NCBI GenBank assembly: GCA_933207985.1
Contig: OW240921.1
Coordinates: 118,316,796-118,380,795 of the forward strand
Source of the DNA: Pelobates cultripes
Lineage: Eukaryota > Chordata > Amphibia > Anura > Pelobatidae
Direction of reading: 5' to 3'
Length of the DNA: 64,000 nucleotides
Shown one piece after another: positions 42,375-56,048 of the stretch. Position 1 is the stretch's first letter. Each line of letters starts with the position of its first letter. Below the pieces are notes generated by a model, which had not been told where the DNA came from, did no database searches, and was given only the letters and a program-made list of their open reading frames with translations. A program made the translations under genes and the position numbers.

Positions 42375-43556
42375 CAGAGGCGGTTCTAGACTTCATGAGG
42401 CCTTAGGCGAAACTCAAACATGAGGCCCACTAACAAAAAAGTTAAAAAAATAGTTGCAATACATGCACACTGTCACATATACACGTTGATGCACAGTTTG
42501 CCTGTGTATGTGCCTGAGAGTGTCTGACAAAGAGTATCCTTGTGTGTGAATGTATGTCTCTGTGAGCAGATTTGCATTTTTATCTGGGACTGTATGTGTA
42601 TGGGGTAGCTACTTGAAGTGTGTTGTGTGTATGGGGGTCTGCCTGTAGCCTTTGTGCATTGTGTTTATGGCAAAGCTATGTTTCCTGACTGTTTGTGTAT
42701 GATGAATGTCTTCAGCTGGTGACTGTGACTAGGTGAGTAAAAGGGTACCAGTGGCAGGGAGAGCGTGACAGGGCAAAGGGGGTAAATGGAGGGGCGGGGG
42801 GGTTTGTGAGAGAGAATGAGGAACAGGGAGTATGACATGGTTTGATGAGGGAGTGTGACAGAGCGAGTGGCGAGTGGAGGTAAGTGTGTCAGGGCAATTG
42901 TGGCATGGTAGGAGGGACGAATGTGACAGGATTAATGGTGAGAGGGAGGGGAGATAGTGGGTGGGGTAATGATGTAAGTTATAGGGGGTGATGGTGTGAG
43001 GGAGAGAGGGGGGGAGATGGTGTGAGGGAGAGGGGAGGGTGATGGTGTGAGGGAGAGTGGATGGTGATGGTGTGAGGGAGAGGGGAGGGTGATGGTGTGA
43101 GGGAGAGGGGGGGTGATGGTGTGAGGGAGAGGGGGGTACTAAATACCTTTATTTATTCCCTGGTGATCCAGTAGGCTCCCTTGTGGTCCGGTGTCCATTA
43201 CATCTGGTCTGCAGCTCTGCAGAGCTGCAGACTATGCATCTCACGAGACCTGTCAGAGCGTTGACGTGGTAATCCAGGGCAATGCTCTGATTGTCCAGTT
43301 CTCGTGAGACACATGGTCTCCAGCTCTGCACACTGCGGAGCTGCAGATGGGTGTCTGCGATTGCTGGCCGGGCAAACAGGAGGGGCCACTCACCCAGCAG
43401 CATACTGAGCAAGCCGCCGGGCCCCCTCCTGGTGTTGGGTCACTGACCAAGGACCCGACACAGTCTCTCCTAAGATGGCTTAGGCGGCCACGAGGCCCCA
43501 GCCAGCAAGAGGCCTTAGACAGCCGCCTAAATCGCCAAATTAGAGAGCCGCCTCTG
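42375..43556. mobile_element. Non-autonomous hAT-like element
   Basis: The left end CAGAGGCGGTTCTAGAC and right end AGAGAGCCGCCTCTG are inverted repeats. The 8-bp flanks are ACCCCACG and GTCCCACG (6 of 8 identical), fitting a hAT target duplication. 1182 bp long, no transposase frame. It contains a minisatellite of GATGGTGTGAGGGAGAGG units (42975-43135). Confidence 0.7.
42975..43135. repeat. ~24-28-bp minisatellite inside the hAT-like element
   Basis: About six imperfect copies of GTGATGGTGTGAGGGAGAGG with variable G-runs. Confidence 0.8.
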
Positions 43557-44045
43557 GTCCCACGGGACACACACTGTGGCTTTGTTTTAGGGACAGGAAT
43601 ATCCCCAGATTCACACAGCATGGGTCTCAACATGTCCTTGGCTTGAGCAAATGGTAGTGCAGTTTCTCCTACAGCAGGATCCACTCTTAATGCTGCCAAT
43701 GGGGACTATTCTGTGGAGGCAGACAAATAGTTTGAGCCCATTTCCAGAGTAGGAATCTGACTGAAGCAGGTAGTGATTCTTATTTCAATCCACAGTCAAC
43801 CTGAAAAGAAACAGGTCTTTACTGGAGACTTGATAGAAACACGATTCCGTGGTCCTTAAGACCATTCTGCAGTCTGGAGTGTTGTATATTTTTCTGAATC
43901 AGAGATTATAGTCCAGTGATGTTAAATACTGAGCACCATAAAGATCATAGATGCGATCTATTTGGGGTCTCGAGTACTATATGCAGTCTCAGATTTCCAA
44001 TCAAAATATACAGTTTGCCGGGCAGGAATAACAGATTTAATATCC
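43557..44045. other. Unassigned sequence left of copy B
   Basis: No gene recognised. If the duplication is really longer, this would be the counterpart of sequence to the left of the window on copy A, hidden there behind the hAT-like element. Confidence 0.4.
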
Positions 44046-44396
44046 CAATCAGGAGGATCAACAAGCCTGAACCAGAGCAAGCCGAGTCAGAGTCAGGAGG
44101 GCAGGATGTAAAATCTACAATGTGGGTACTAGGAATTTTGGGGTGTTGTAATGGTGCCTTTGTCCCCAACAGAAACCAGGTTTAACATTGTAGAATCTGA
44201 AACAGAACAATTGATACTAGAATGAGTGACAGAAGAGTTAAGACGTATGGGTGTGGTTCTGTAACAGTTTACTGCAGAACCTGCAGCGGTAGATTCTAAA
44301 GATGTAGAAGGTGTTTAGCAAAGTGCTACAAATGAAATAAAAAAACATAACTCTTTCCTGCAACATGCTAACTAAACTAGTTAAGAAAATACAAGT

Positions 44397-46875
44397 TAGA
44401 CATGTGCAATTCGTTTCGGTCCGAATATGAATTAGGTTGAATTTCGGGAAATTCGGACATTCGGGTACTCCTGAATGTCCGAATTGCCGAAGTGCCGTAT
44501 TGCCGAATTGACGAGGTCCCGAAGTTCCGAAATTACCGAATTTCCAGTGTCGAAGTGCCGAAGTTGCCAAAGTACCGAAGTTCCGAAGCACAGTAGTACT
44601 AATATACTTACCCAGTGGAAGAAGAAGAATGTTACACTGTATACAAGTTTAAATAAAAAGTATACAAACATATCCAGGATTCAGCTGTAAGCATTTGCAA
44701 CACTTACAACAATCAAGTAACATACATTCATATAAAATGTAAGTTACTTAGCCTGTCAATGGTATGAAAGGAATTAATAAGTAGATAACTCCCTAATTCC
44801 CATGGTATTAACGAGTTATCTACTAAAAGGCTGAAAGACCTGAATTGATCTTTCAGCCAAATTTACTAATACTAAGTAAAGATTACTTTGTATTAGTAAA
44901 TTATGCCCCTACTCGCTATACTGCAAGTAGGGGTATGTCTATTAAACAGTGAGCAGCCTATGGGCTTCTAACCCAAAGGGGGGACCTATTGGCCCCCAAC
45001 CCTGAACGGCGGGTGGGGGCCCTAAAGTAAAATAAGGGGGGGGGGGACCTATTGTCCTCCCCCCATACCCCCACCCATGAGCGGTGGGTGGGGGCCCTAA
45101 AGTAAAATAATGGGGGGGGGGACCTATTGTCCTCACCCCAGCCCCTAACCCTGAGCGGCGGGTGGGGGCCCTAAATCAGAATAGGGGAGGACCTACTGTC
45201 CTCCCTCCCCGGCCCCCACCCCTGAGAGGTGGCCCTAAAGAGGAATAAGGTGGGGGGACCTAATGTCCTCCCCCCTGGCCCCCACCCCTGTGCGGTGGGT
45301 GGGGGACCTAAATTAGAATGAGGGGGGACCTGATGTCCTTCCCCCTGGCCCCCACCCCTGAGCGGTGGGTGGGGGCCCTAAATTAGAATGAGGGGGGGAC
45401 CTGATGTCCTCCTCCCTGGCCCCCACCCCTGAGCGGTGGGTGGGGACCCTAAATTAGAATGAGGGGGGGACCTAATGTCCTCCCCCCTGGCCCCCACCCT
45501 TATAAAGCCTTTCCCCGCCCTGCAGTTAGGCTCAGAGCACTCTGATTGGTGGGTTTAAACCATCCAATCAGAGTGCTCTGACAGGTAAGTCTGTACATTA
45601 ACCTGTCACAGCACTCTGATTGGTTGGCTTGAAAGCCACCAGAGTGCTCTGTGTCATTTTACACAGCGTGGGAAAGTTCTTTGGAATTTTCCCACGCTGT
45701 GTAATTTGACTCAACTCTCTGTTTGGTGGATTAAGTAACCAGAGTGTTATGAGTCAAATTACACAGCCTTCCCCTGCCCTACAGAGCTCAGTCTGCACGG
45801 AGCCCTCCACACTTGAAGATGGTTAAAAAAAAATTTGCGCTCTTTTTTTTTTTTTTTTAAGTGCGTCACTGGGGGCTGAAAAAATAAGATTTTAGAAGAA
45901 AGAAAACATCAAATGGTAAGTTTTTTTTTTTTACAGGTACTTAGTTAAATGGTCCCCCCTCATTATTGTTAGGGTGAGGGGGGTAGGTAGGGGTTATTTT
46001 TTGGGGGGGAGGGGGTGACTAGGGGTTTGGGGTTCCCTAGTCACCTGGGGAGGGGGGTTAATTTTTTATTTAGGGCCCCCACCTGCCGCTCAGAGGTGGG
46101 CGCCAGGGGGGAGGACATTAGGTCCCCCCCTAATTAGTATTTAGGGCCCCCACCCACTGCTCAGGGGTGGGGGCCAGGGGGGAGGACATTAGCCCCCCCT
46201 CATTTTAATTTAGGGCACCCACCCACCGCTCAGGGGAGGGGGGCCGGGGGGAGGACATTAGGTCCCCCCTAATTAGTATTTAGGGCCCCCACCCACCACT
46301 GAGGGATGGGGGTCAGGGGGGAGGACAATAGGTCCCCCCCTAATTAGTATTTAGGGCCCCCACCCACTGCTGAGGGGTGGGGGTCAGGGGGGAGGACATT
46401 AGGTCCCCCTTATTCTAATTTAGGGCCCCCACCCACCGCTCAGGTGGGGGCCGGGGGGGCAATAGGCTCCGCCTTTAGTTTAAAAGCCCCCACTTGCGCA
46501 TCGCGGGTGGGGGCTCGCTCACTGTTTACTAGACATGCCCCTACTTGCAGTATAGCGAGTAGGGGCATAATTTACTAATACTAAGTAACCTTTACTTAGT
46601 ATTAGTAAATTTGGCTGAAAGACCAATTTAGGTCTTTCAGCCTTTTGGTAGATTACTCCCTAATACCGTGGGAAGTTCAGAAATTCTGAAGTGCCGAAGC
46701 ACCGAAGTGCCAAAGTTACCGAAGTTCCGAAGTGGCGAAGTGGCGAAGTTGCCGAAGTTCCGAAGTATCTAAGTGCCGAAGTTCCGAAGTGCCGAAGTGG
46801 CAAATTGCTGAATTGACGAAGTCCCGAATTTCGGAATGCCGAACCGAGCCGAAAATTTTTCCATGCACATGCCTA
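44397..46875. mobile_element. Foldback hAT-like element (copy B), more complete
   Basis: Same ends and 8-bp flanks as copy A (ATACAAGT and GTACAAGT). It retains the right-hand inverted hairpin block (46535-46670): CCCCTACTTGC...GCGAGTAGGGG, TTTACTAATACTAAG with CTTAGTATTAGTAAA, GGCTGAAAGACC with GGTCTTTCAGCC. This shows the original element was a long inverted repeat with arms of roughly 1 kb. Confidence 0.7.
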
Positions 46876-48071
46876 GTACAAGTGCAGTTAGATTGGATAG
46901 TTTTCAGGTGAGCTTTCATGTGAGACATTGAATGTTTAGCCAAGATGTTTCTTAAAGGAACAGATACTATATCATTTATCTGAAGCAAAGCAGGGGGTCT
47001 ACCTAAAAAACAAAACAAACATTTAATGGTAGAAAATAGCAAATGCCAATTATTACACATTCTTGTAGTTTTTATGCATTTGACAGACAAACGTAAATAA
47101 TAAAGGCTTAGGTGTTTTGCAAGTGGCCATCCGGGATGGAGGGACACATTTTATGCATACTTGAAGAAAATGTCTTGTATTTTACATATTTGGCTATAGC
47201 AGGCTTTAAGTTTAGTACATTTATATTGTAAGTCAGAATCATTTTTATCAAAGAAAAAGGTCATTGTGTGTATAGGAGATTTATTTGCGGGTTCAGTTAT
47301 TTAATGGCCAGTTCATTCTTTCAGTTCAAGAAGGGGTGCTGACCAGTGCAGCAACCTCTATAGGAAAGAAACCAATATATACACAAATCAAGGCAAAAAA
47401 ATAAGTGTATTTATATTTAAGGCAGGCAGTTAAATAAAATGCAAACACAGATAACTGAATGTAGCAGAAAGGCCTCTGGATACAGGACAGGAGGACCAGA
47501 CCAACAACATAACATTAATGAACTGGCAAATAAGAAAGGGTGAGGCTCAACTATTTAGGGAGAAGTTAATCACAAAGTAAAGACAGCTAGAAACATTGCG
47601 AGATCGCAGTCTGAGTGCAACAGCCTGGAATAGCACCACAGACCGTTAGTGGCACTGTGAGGTACCACACCAGACTGAGAATAAACCGAATTGTGACACT
47701 GTGGGAAAAGGTAATTAAAAATTAAATAAGGTAGGCACACTCAATATGAAATATATGCAAGCTCCCAAGTGGAGCTCTATGAAAATATGTGGGAAAAGTA
47801 AAGACAAATGCCATGGCAACAAATATCAACACCATCACCACAATGATAACTTATAATGCTGATAGAATATCTGCAACCAATTCTAGCCAAATACTGGAAT
47901 CGCTGGATTCTATAACCAATGCTTGCCAAATACCCGAGTATTCTACAAACACAACCTCCAGCAATGTATCTAAGGAATTTAAACTGCTTCATGCCTTTAA
48001 AGACTTTGGATTACAATTACGATCAGGATCCATCCAAGAATATCTTACTCTGGAACTTGATGTTGTTTTTT

Positions 48072-51000
48072 ATTTTATTAAAGACACAGAGGCTTCTATT
48101 ATGTGTAACTCTTTATTTCCCTCAGCAGCAAAGAGTGAGAGAAAAAAAAAAAATCAAATAGATAAAAAAACTACATAGCAACACATGCAACCAATCACAG
48201 TGTAGAGATAGTGTCCATATAAGGCAAGTGTATCCCAAGACCCCCCCTCTTTCTTTGCTGCTCCCTCAGACCAGTTAAGTCTTTTGCAGTGCTCTGTGTA
48301 TGTTCAATGTTTTTGTTTCTTTGGTTTTAGCTATGTTTTTTTACTTATATTATTATCATTTGTGCTGTTTGTAAACTATTTATTTATGTTATTATTTTTG
48401 TGCTGTTTATGTACAATTTATGTAAACTATTATTGTTGTGCCCTCACTGTTCCTTCCCGGCCAGGCTGAGTCTCCCCCTTTTTCATGTGAAGCCAATCGG
48501 GCCCATTTTTCCCGCACCGAGAATTCCGTGAGGTCAGGGTGTCTGCCTTTTTTTTTTTTCAATTTCATCTGGAGGTAGACCCTGGAACGCCCTTTTTCCT
48601 GGAGGTGCCACGTCAGGCGGACATTCTTATGGTGAGTACCCATTTTTTAGTGTGGGGGGGGGGGCTAGTGGGTTCGGGTCTACGTCAGATGGGCAGAATT
48701 TGTTTCCGATGCTTTGGTCCTCCTACGGTCCAATGTTATCACTTTCATTTATTATCCCTACCCATTAAATCCTCTCCTCCATGAGAACTGTGCTTGTCGG
48801 TGGGACTGGACATGTTGATCTCCTTGGAGATTTGAGAGCTGGTCACAATAGGAGCAATCTGAGAACTGACTTTTTCCCATCTGGGTTTCACGGGCAATCT
48901 TTTTTCGTTCTGAAGAAAGACGGAGGGGTCCATCCGGTGGTATATCTTCGCCCTCTCAATGCCTTCCTGCAGTATTGGCATTTCAAAATGTAGGGCATTC
49001 ATTGTCTGGGTGACCTTCTCCATCCTTCGGAATGGTTGGTCAAGCCGGATTACGTGACGAGTATGTCATGATTCCCACCGCTATGGAGTGCAGTGACCTC
49101 CAACGTTTTTACCTGGTGAGGAAGGCAATGGAAGTTTACATGTCTACTGTTCGGTCTCTCTTCTGCTCATTGGTGTTTCACCAAGGTCATGAAGCCGGTG
49201 GTGTCGTCCTCCGCACAAGGGGTGTTCAGATAATTATTATCTAGATGACATCCTGCTCAGGTTCCAGTCGCAGACACAACTTCACGTATGCTTGATATGG
49301 ACGACCAGTTTACTTGTCCGTGGTGTCTTCTGCGCAGTCCGTGGAATTTTTGGGCTTCTCAGTGGATTCCATCCATCAGTTCCGATATCTCCCAGAATCT
49401 GAAATGAGGACCATATCAAAAAGGATCAAGTGAACTCTCCGAGGGTTTTCGGCCAGCTCGAAGTTTCATTGCAAGCGATTTTGCCCTGGCCTCTACACTG
49501 TTGTACCTTACAACGTCTGTAGGGCTCTTAGCTCAGGTCCGTGCACTCTTACATGGTGAGGTTGATGTTGGACGAGGAATACAGGGACCAATTGGTATGG
49601 TGACTCGCTCACGTAATGATGTGGTACGGCAGAGCCATCTTTGGGTCCATTCAGGATGTGGATCTGTTTCTGTCCAGACTACATGCCCAGTTCATCAGAT
49701 TCCTTGGGTGGTGGGCCGGACCCAGCCACGTTCGTAACATACACCCTCCTTCAGGTATGGTTGGGCGCACAATACTTTGCCTTCTCTCTGTTCACATGAT
49801 TTCTCAAACACTGTCGAAGTTGCTAAGGCAGGGTGATGGTCACCCTCTATGGATGTCAGTTGATGGAGGTATTGATGGATTTCCACGCCTGATTCCGATT
49901 TCCCTGACCCTCCTTCTGGATCCGAATGGGAATTTGCATGGCTTGGTGGAGCAAGACCTCCTACCTCTGGTGGTGTGTCTTCTTTTCAGGGACCTTGGAA
50001 GCTCCCAGTCGTTACACAGACATCTCTTCAACTCATTGCCAACACATGGGCCCAGGACATCGGTCTGCCTATCAATCGATCCCGTATTTGTCTTTGCATG
50101 TGATTCAGGAGTTTTTCTTACTGGAGTCTTCGAGTCAGGGAAGGCTTACCGCATTATTAACCTATTTTGGTCAACCATATCCGAGGGATTTAAGGCATTG
50201 ATGGATCACCTATAGATCGCCGCCCTTTTGGGTGTGACTCACTAGGCCACCTAGGCTAGATTCTACACCTTTTGGGGTGTCGATGTGGCTCTACAGTTTT
50301 GTCATCCTGGTATCTGGATCAAGCATTGTTGCTTAACAACTGTCTGCTAAGCAGTTGAGGTTGTTCTGCCTGGTTTTCTTGTATGCGTTTTGGATTTCTG
50401 AATGCTGGATTGACATGCTACGGCGTTTACCCCAGAAGGACGTTTCGGCCACTAAGACAATGTTTTTATCGTAGATTTCCAGAGGTCCTGGCTTTGTGCC
50501 TGGTGAAATGTTTGAAATCGTATATGGATTCCACAACCTCTCTTTGTTCTTCTGAACTGCACCCGTTGTTTGTTTCTTTCCAAGCTCCTCATCTACCAGT
50601 GTCGACTCCTACGTTGGTGCATTGGATTTGTTGACTGTTTTCCTTAGCGTGCATCGATACATCAACTTTTACGTCCCAGTCGGTGCATGGAGCCATGGCA
50701 CCTAAGGCTTCTGCTGTTGGCTGTCATCTGGATGATATTCTACAGGCCGCAGATTGGTCGCAGGAATCTTTCCGTGATTTCTACTTCCGACCGATTACCC
50801 ATTTTACATCTCAGATGGTAACTCAGCTTAACTTAAACTTGCATAATAGGAGCCTCCATGTCTTTAATAAAATTCCCAGATTTTACTATTAAGATGACGT
50901 AAAGTCATAATTTAATTAAAAACACGTAGGCGAGTATTATTCCCACCCACCCTCCCTTTTTCAAGGGTCATTGAGTGCGGCATCATCTTGGTCGTTACAG

Positions 51001-51498
51001 TAAATGTTCTGTTTTTTTGGTGAGTACTATTCGTGAGCTTATGGTTTGGTCATGGTTGTTTGTGGTTTAGTTATGATACATATTCCTGATGATCTGTTTA
51101 CATATTTAACAGTACTATATTTAAAATCTTGAAATTCAAGTTTGGTTTTGGATATTACCATATTTTTTCTCTTCCCCTTTTAGCTTGAAGTTACCGGTTA
51201 TGTCTGTGTCCCTGTTGGACACAGTGTTTGAAAAATTTCTCGTTACTACATGGTCTTCGGTTATCGCAAGAAAGAGGGAGATCTTGGGATACACTTGCCT
51301 TATATGGACACTGTCTCTACACTGTGATTGGTTGCATGTGTTGATATGCAGTTTTTTTTTCTATTTGATATATATTTTTCTTGTAATCTTTGCTGCTGAG
51401 GGAAATAAAGAAAGAGTTATGCATAAAAGGAGCCTCCGTGTCTTTAATAAAATCATGACTTTATGTCATGTTAATAGTAAAATCTGGGAATTCTTTCC
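48072..51498 (+). mobile_element. DIRS-type element, decayed (copy B)
   Basis: Equivalent of 4989-8412 with the same inverted ends, internal complementary region, RT/RNase H remnant (48773-50215) and recombinase remnant (50326-50892). Differences from copy A are isolated substitutions and small indels, e.g. a 6-bp CTTCTG-type insertion near 49914 and a small deletion near 49316. All major frame breaks are shared, so it was already inactive before the two copies diverged. Confidence 0.85.
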
Positions 51499-53465
51499 CA
51501 GACAAAAGTTTTGCTTATTTTTTTTTTTTTTTTATTCTTTATTTTTGTTGTGCATAAGATTGACATACATGCATGTGTTGCCACAGCATAGCACATAATA
51601 AGACATAAACGATTTAAATTGTAAAGCATTGTGGCACATGAGGAAACTGCACAGGTATTTTATATTAAACATGTTTAGGTTGCTTTGCCAGTGGTTGCTT
51701 GAACAAAAGAGTTAGAGATACATATTATATACACACGGACTGAGTTATAACAAGCTAGAGTAAGATAAAATATGAGTGAGGATCAAGATATGGAACTATA
51801 AGCTTAGGGTAACCGCTAGGTAGTAGAGACTCATTTTTAAGGACAGCACTTTTCTTGATCATTAACTTTAAACATGCAAGTAGTTACAGGAGAGATGGTG
51901 GGTCCTAAAGGATTCTGAACATGATGGTAAGGAGCTTATATATGCTGTTTTAGACCTCGGACTGGGTTAAGGAAATTTGCACAGGCATATTGTACATAGT
52001 TAACTAATTGGCATGAATTGGCATTGTTAATGAGTCCAAGAATAGTTAGTCAGCCAATGCTCTGGTTCGGTGGAGTCAGGGAGTCTGGCAGTGTTGCAAG
52101 ATCTGGATGTGTCCACCGCCCCATGCATGGGTGAAGGTTTGCATCGGAGTGTGTGTAAGACCACTGGAGTCCAGCAAATGGCCATATTGGGGCTTATGTC
52201 AGTTGCCTCAGCCCACCCCGCAGGGCGGGATAGCGCCATGGTGTTGGGAGTTCAGCCCACCGGATTGTGGGGGGGACCCCTTCTGCCCCTTACTTGCTTG
52301 AGGGTCCTCTGTGCTCTTCCACTGTGTCTCACTCTGGTGAAGGAGCCTTAAAGGGGACTCACACTTTTTTACCATGGATCCTATTATGAGGATCGTGGCC
52401 CCAGTGTTCCCCCGATCTTCGGTTGTCCCCCCGGGTGCATGGTCGGCAGAGGAGAGAAATCTCCAGGTGAATTCCCAGCCCAGAAGAAGGTCGGGCGGCA
52501 ATGGCGACAGCATCCTCCACCTGTGGGGCTGGCTGGGGTGGAGTAGAGTGGCTGTGTGTCTGAAGGGTTTCGGGTTGGGGCTGCAGGACAGGCATTGTAG
52601 GCGGCAGTTTCTGCCTTGCTCGAGTTGCGATCCGATGCCAAAATGCTGCACATATTTTAGTTTTGCTCATTTTTAACCAACCATCTTTTAAATGGACAGA
52701 TAACGCTAAGGATGTTTTACTGTTACAACAATGACCAAAGACATTGGGAGCATAAAAACTAAAAGACAGTTGGGAGAACCATGGATTATTAATTTAAAGA
52801 AGAAATGCTTGATGATGCCCACAGTTTAATGGAAAGGGTGTTATGGCATATGCAAATATTACAAGTTTTAAGAATGAAAAGTTGTATTTCTTAAACTGTA
52901 TACTTTGTCTTTAAGAGATTCTGCAAACTGACAGTTTGTTAGAAATGAAAATGTTTTTTTTCCATATAATGTTTCTTTAGTAAATTACGGTTTACCCCTA
53001 TTTAGTGAATATAGTGTTTAGACTTTAGGATGCCATCTCCTAAATTAGTGGAATTCCTGAAATCGGGGAATTTTCCACGTCATGTCTAACCATAGAGAAG
53101 ATGTTCCCATGTGAAAAGACGAAGTTACGGCCTCATATCTTTGCCAAGTTAAGGTAGGTCCAAACATGACCGAACTGAAAATCTAAGGTATAAATGTGCA
53201 CTTATTAATATTAGGATACAGAGGAGATATTGTGGAGACAGACGCTGCTCCACTTTATCATGACTGAGAGGCTGACATGTTCAGGAGGGTATGTTATTCT
53301 ATTTTTCTGATATTGCAAGCAAATACTTTAATCTTATAAACTCTGCTATAAATTATTATAATGGATTATTAATATTCTATATGTCTATATTTTTTTATTT
53401 AATAAAATATCTAAAAAGACAAAACTTTATTGCTTCCAAGACAATCCCTATTTTATATTTTAACT

Positions 53466-53670
53466 TTACTGAGATGGTAGTGGACGCATGGAATAGCCTT
53501 GCAGCTGAAGTGGTAGAGGTTAACATAGTGAAGGAATTTAAGCATACGTGGGATAGGCATACGGCTATCCTAACTATAAGATAAGGCCAGGGACTAATGA
53601 AAGTATTTAGAAAACTGGGCAGACTAGATGGGCCGAATAGTTCTTATCTGCCATCACATTCTATGTTTCA
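53466..53670 (+). mobile_element. LINE 3' fragment (copy B)
   Basis: Same as 10380-10584: the VVDAWNSLAAEVVE coding tail followed by the ATGGGCCGAATAG 3' region. Confidence 0.6.
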
Positions 53671-53956
53671 GTCCTGATGACAGGTCTCAATCCCCGTGAT
53701 AAGTGATATGCCTAGTTCTAAAAATCACATGATTTATTACCCCAAGTCCAGTTGCAGCGATCGACATAGGTGGCTGCACATGGGCCCATTTAACATCTCT
53801 GAGAAAATTCTGTTTTCTAAAGGCACTTACTTGCAGATTGAAATAGATTTTGTTGTCGTGTTAAGTGTGGCAGGGTCCCTTTAATAATTCTGGGACATTC
53901 ACAAACAACTGAATTGCTTCATTGTCCAGGATAAAAAAAAAATACAAAAATAAAAA

Positions 53957-53958
<2 letters not shown>

Positions 53959-53989
<31 letters not shown>
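53959..53989. repeat. (AT)n microsatellite, copy B
   Basis: About 31 bp, shorter than the 45 bp of copy A. Confidence 0.95.
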
Positions 53990-53991
<2 letters not shown>

Positions 53992-55107
53992 ACATATAGA
54001 AATGCAGATCTCTCTCTCCTCTCTGGAAATCGGAGGGTTAATATGAGCTGACTGAGTGGTAGAGCTTTGAAATGATGGCATCCAGGGAGAGCTCTAGCTG
54101 TACAGCTGGGGAGGGGCAGCTCAGTACAGGTGTGTGACATACCATAATGATACAGGTATAGAATATTATAGGCTGCTTACCTGGGACACCTGTCAGTATC
54201 GGTCTCACCTGGCTGGATTCTCAGGTAAGATCTTTGTATTATTATCCCTGGGTCAGGTCCTCATTATTAACCTGTGTAATTAAGTTAGTACAAATGAATA
54301 TGTTTATTTTTAATCCTTTTAATGAATGAGATCCCCAGGTAAATTCAGATAGTGTAAAAAGAAATTTCACTTGTTCATCTCATCTGAAAAGAATAAAACA
54401 AAGAAACACAAAAGTGCTAACTATCGGAATCTGCAGTGTGTCCACAGAACCCTATATAGGGGATAACCCTTGAATGTATACAAAACACTAGAACTAAAAG
54501 TGATCCCTGGCAAAAAAGCTCCGGGAGCACCAAAAAGAGTTCTCTGGGCGTTGCAAATATATATACAGATTAAGAACACCTTTATAATAGGGCATAAATT
54601 CCCAAAGGAAAAGTAAACTTAAATAAAACCCATCACATCTAAGAGAAACACAGGGGAGACCTTAGGTCTATATTAGAATAGGCGTAAGCAGGTATAGAGT
54701 TATGCTAAGAGATAGACAATAATACAATGTTGTAATTGAGTGTCTTCCATACAATCTATACTGACACCATTGGCACTTTAGATCTCAGTAATAGATAGTG
54801 GATAGATGTATCCTTAATTAGGAACTATAAACTAAAGATAATTGATTAGATTGCTCATAATGCGTTCATTGCTTGGAGTAGCACTTTAAATCCTGGTAAT
54901 CGTCTATGGATAGTGAATAAAAGTATCCTTGCTTGTCAATTTATTAACTAAAAAACAGTTGATTGGATTGCTAACAAAGTATCCATTATTTAGACCTCCA
55001 AAAATATCCAAGACCTAGAGACCGTGAACTATTAAATTGTACCCATAGATACTACGGAATTAGCTCATCTGAAAAGAATCGTTAATCACTATCCCTAATT
55101 ATCCATT

Positions 55108-55206
55108 AGTCGGGCGGGAGGGGGACCCTGAGGGTGGGGGCACCCTCAGGGCACTATAGTGCCAGGAAAATGAGTATGTTTTCCTGGCACTATAGTGGTC
55201 CTTTAA
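55108..55206. mobile_element. T2 MITE remnant (copy B)
   Basis: Only the right 99 bp of the 12462-12952 MITE remain, from GTCGGGCGGGAGG to GTGGTCCTTTAA. The deletion junction carries a short filler (TCCATT). Confidence 0.8.
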
Positions 55207-55497
55207 GGAGAGGTAGATCTGAGGTCAGGTGCATATATTAAGATTTATTAATTTAGCAAATATTGACTTAGATATGTGTCATCTTATCACTGGTTGGTTA
55301 CTTTCTCCTCTGTACCAGCCTTGATTTCATTTTTTATTGCAAAATTAAATCTTTTAAATAAAATTCCACACTCTGTATTGTGCAGAGAGACTGTAAATGT
55401 ATTTCCACTGATACAGTATTGAACCGTATAAAACTTCCCATCCATATAACAATCTCGAAGCCCTACATAAGGTGTATTTGAAAGGTAAATCTACAAT

Positions 55498-56048
55498 TCC
55501 CTTGAAGGGAAACTATAGTGCTAGGAATACAAAATTATATTATTATTATTATTATTATGTTTATTATTTATATAGCACCAGCAGATTCTGTGGCGCTTTA
55601 CAATTGGATTGACCCCTCACTCGCACCCCCCTCCCACAGCGCACAAACGACTGAAAACCCTTAATTCACATATCTGAATCCAGCATTGATGTGCCTTGTC
55701 GCTGGGTCAACCATCACCTCCGCTCCTCCTATCCCGACGCGGGCCCACGTAGGTTACCTAATGTGCATACTCAGCTAGCGCCAGGATCGCATTAGGACAA
55801 CCCCATAGGAAAGCATTGAATCCATTTTTTACTTTAGGTTTCTGCTGATGCTTGGTGTCCTAATGCATAATGTGCGGACAACCAGCGTCAGGCGACCAAA
55901 AGTGTTCGACAGCCACTAGAGGTGGAGTTAACCTTGCAAGGTAATTATTGGAGTTTCTCAATAATTACAGGGTTAGACTGACAGGGGCACTGCACCCAGA
56001 CCACTTCAATTAGCTGATTAGACTGGATGCCTATAGTGTCCTTTTTAA
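55498..56048. mobile_element. Degraded T2-type MITE with (TTA)n (copy B)
   Basis: Counterpart of 13248-13821; the (TTA)n tract is shortened by about 45 bp. Confidence 0.6.
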
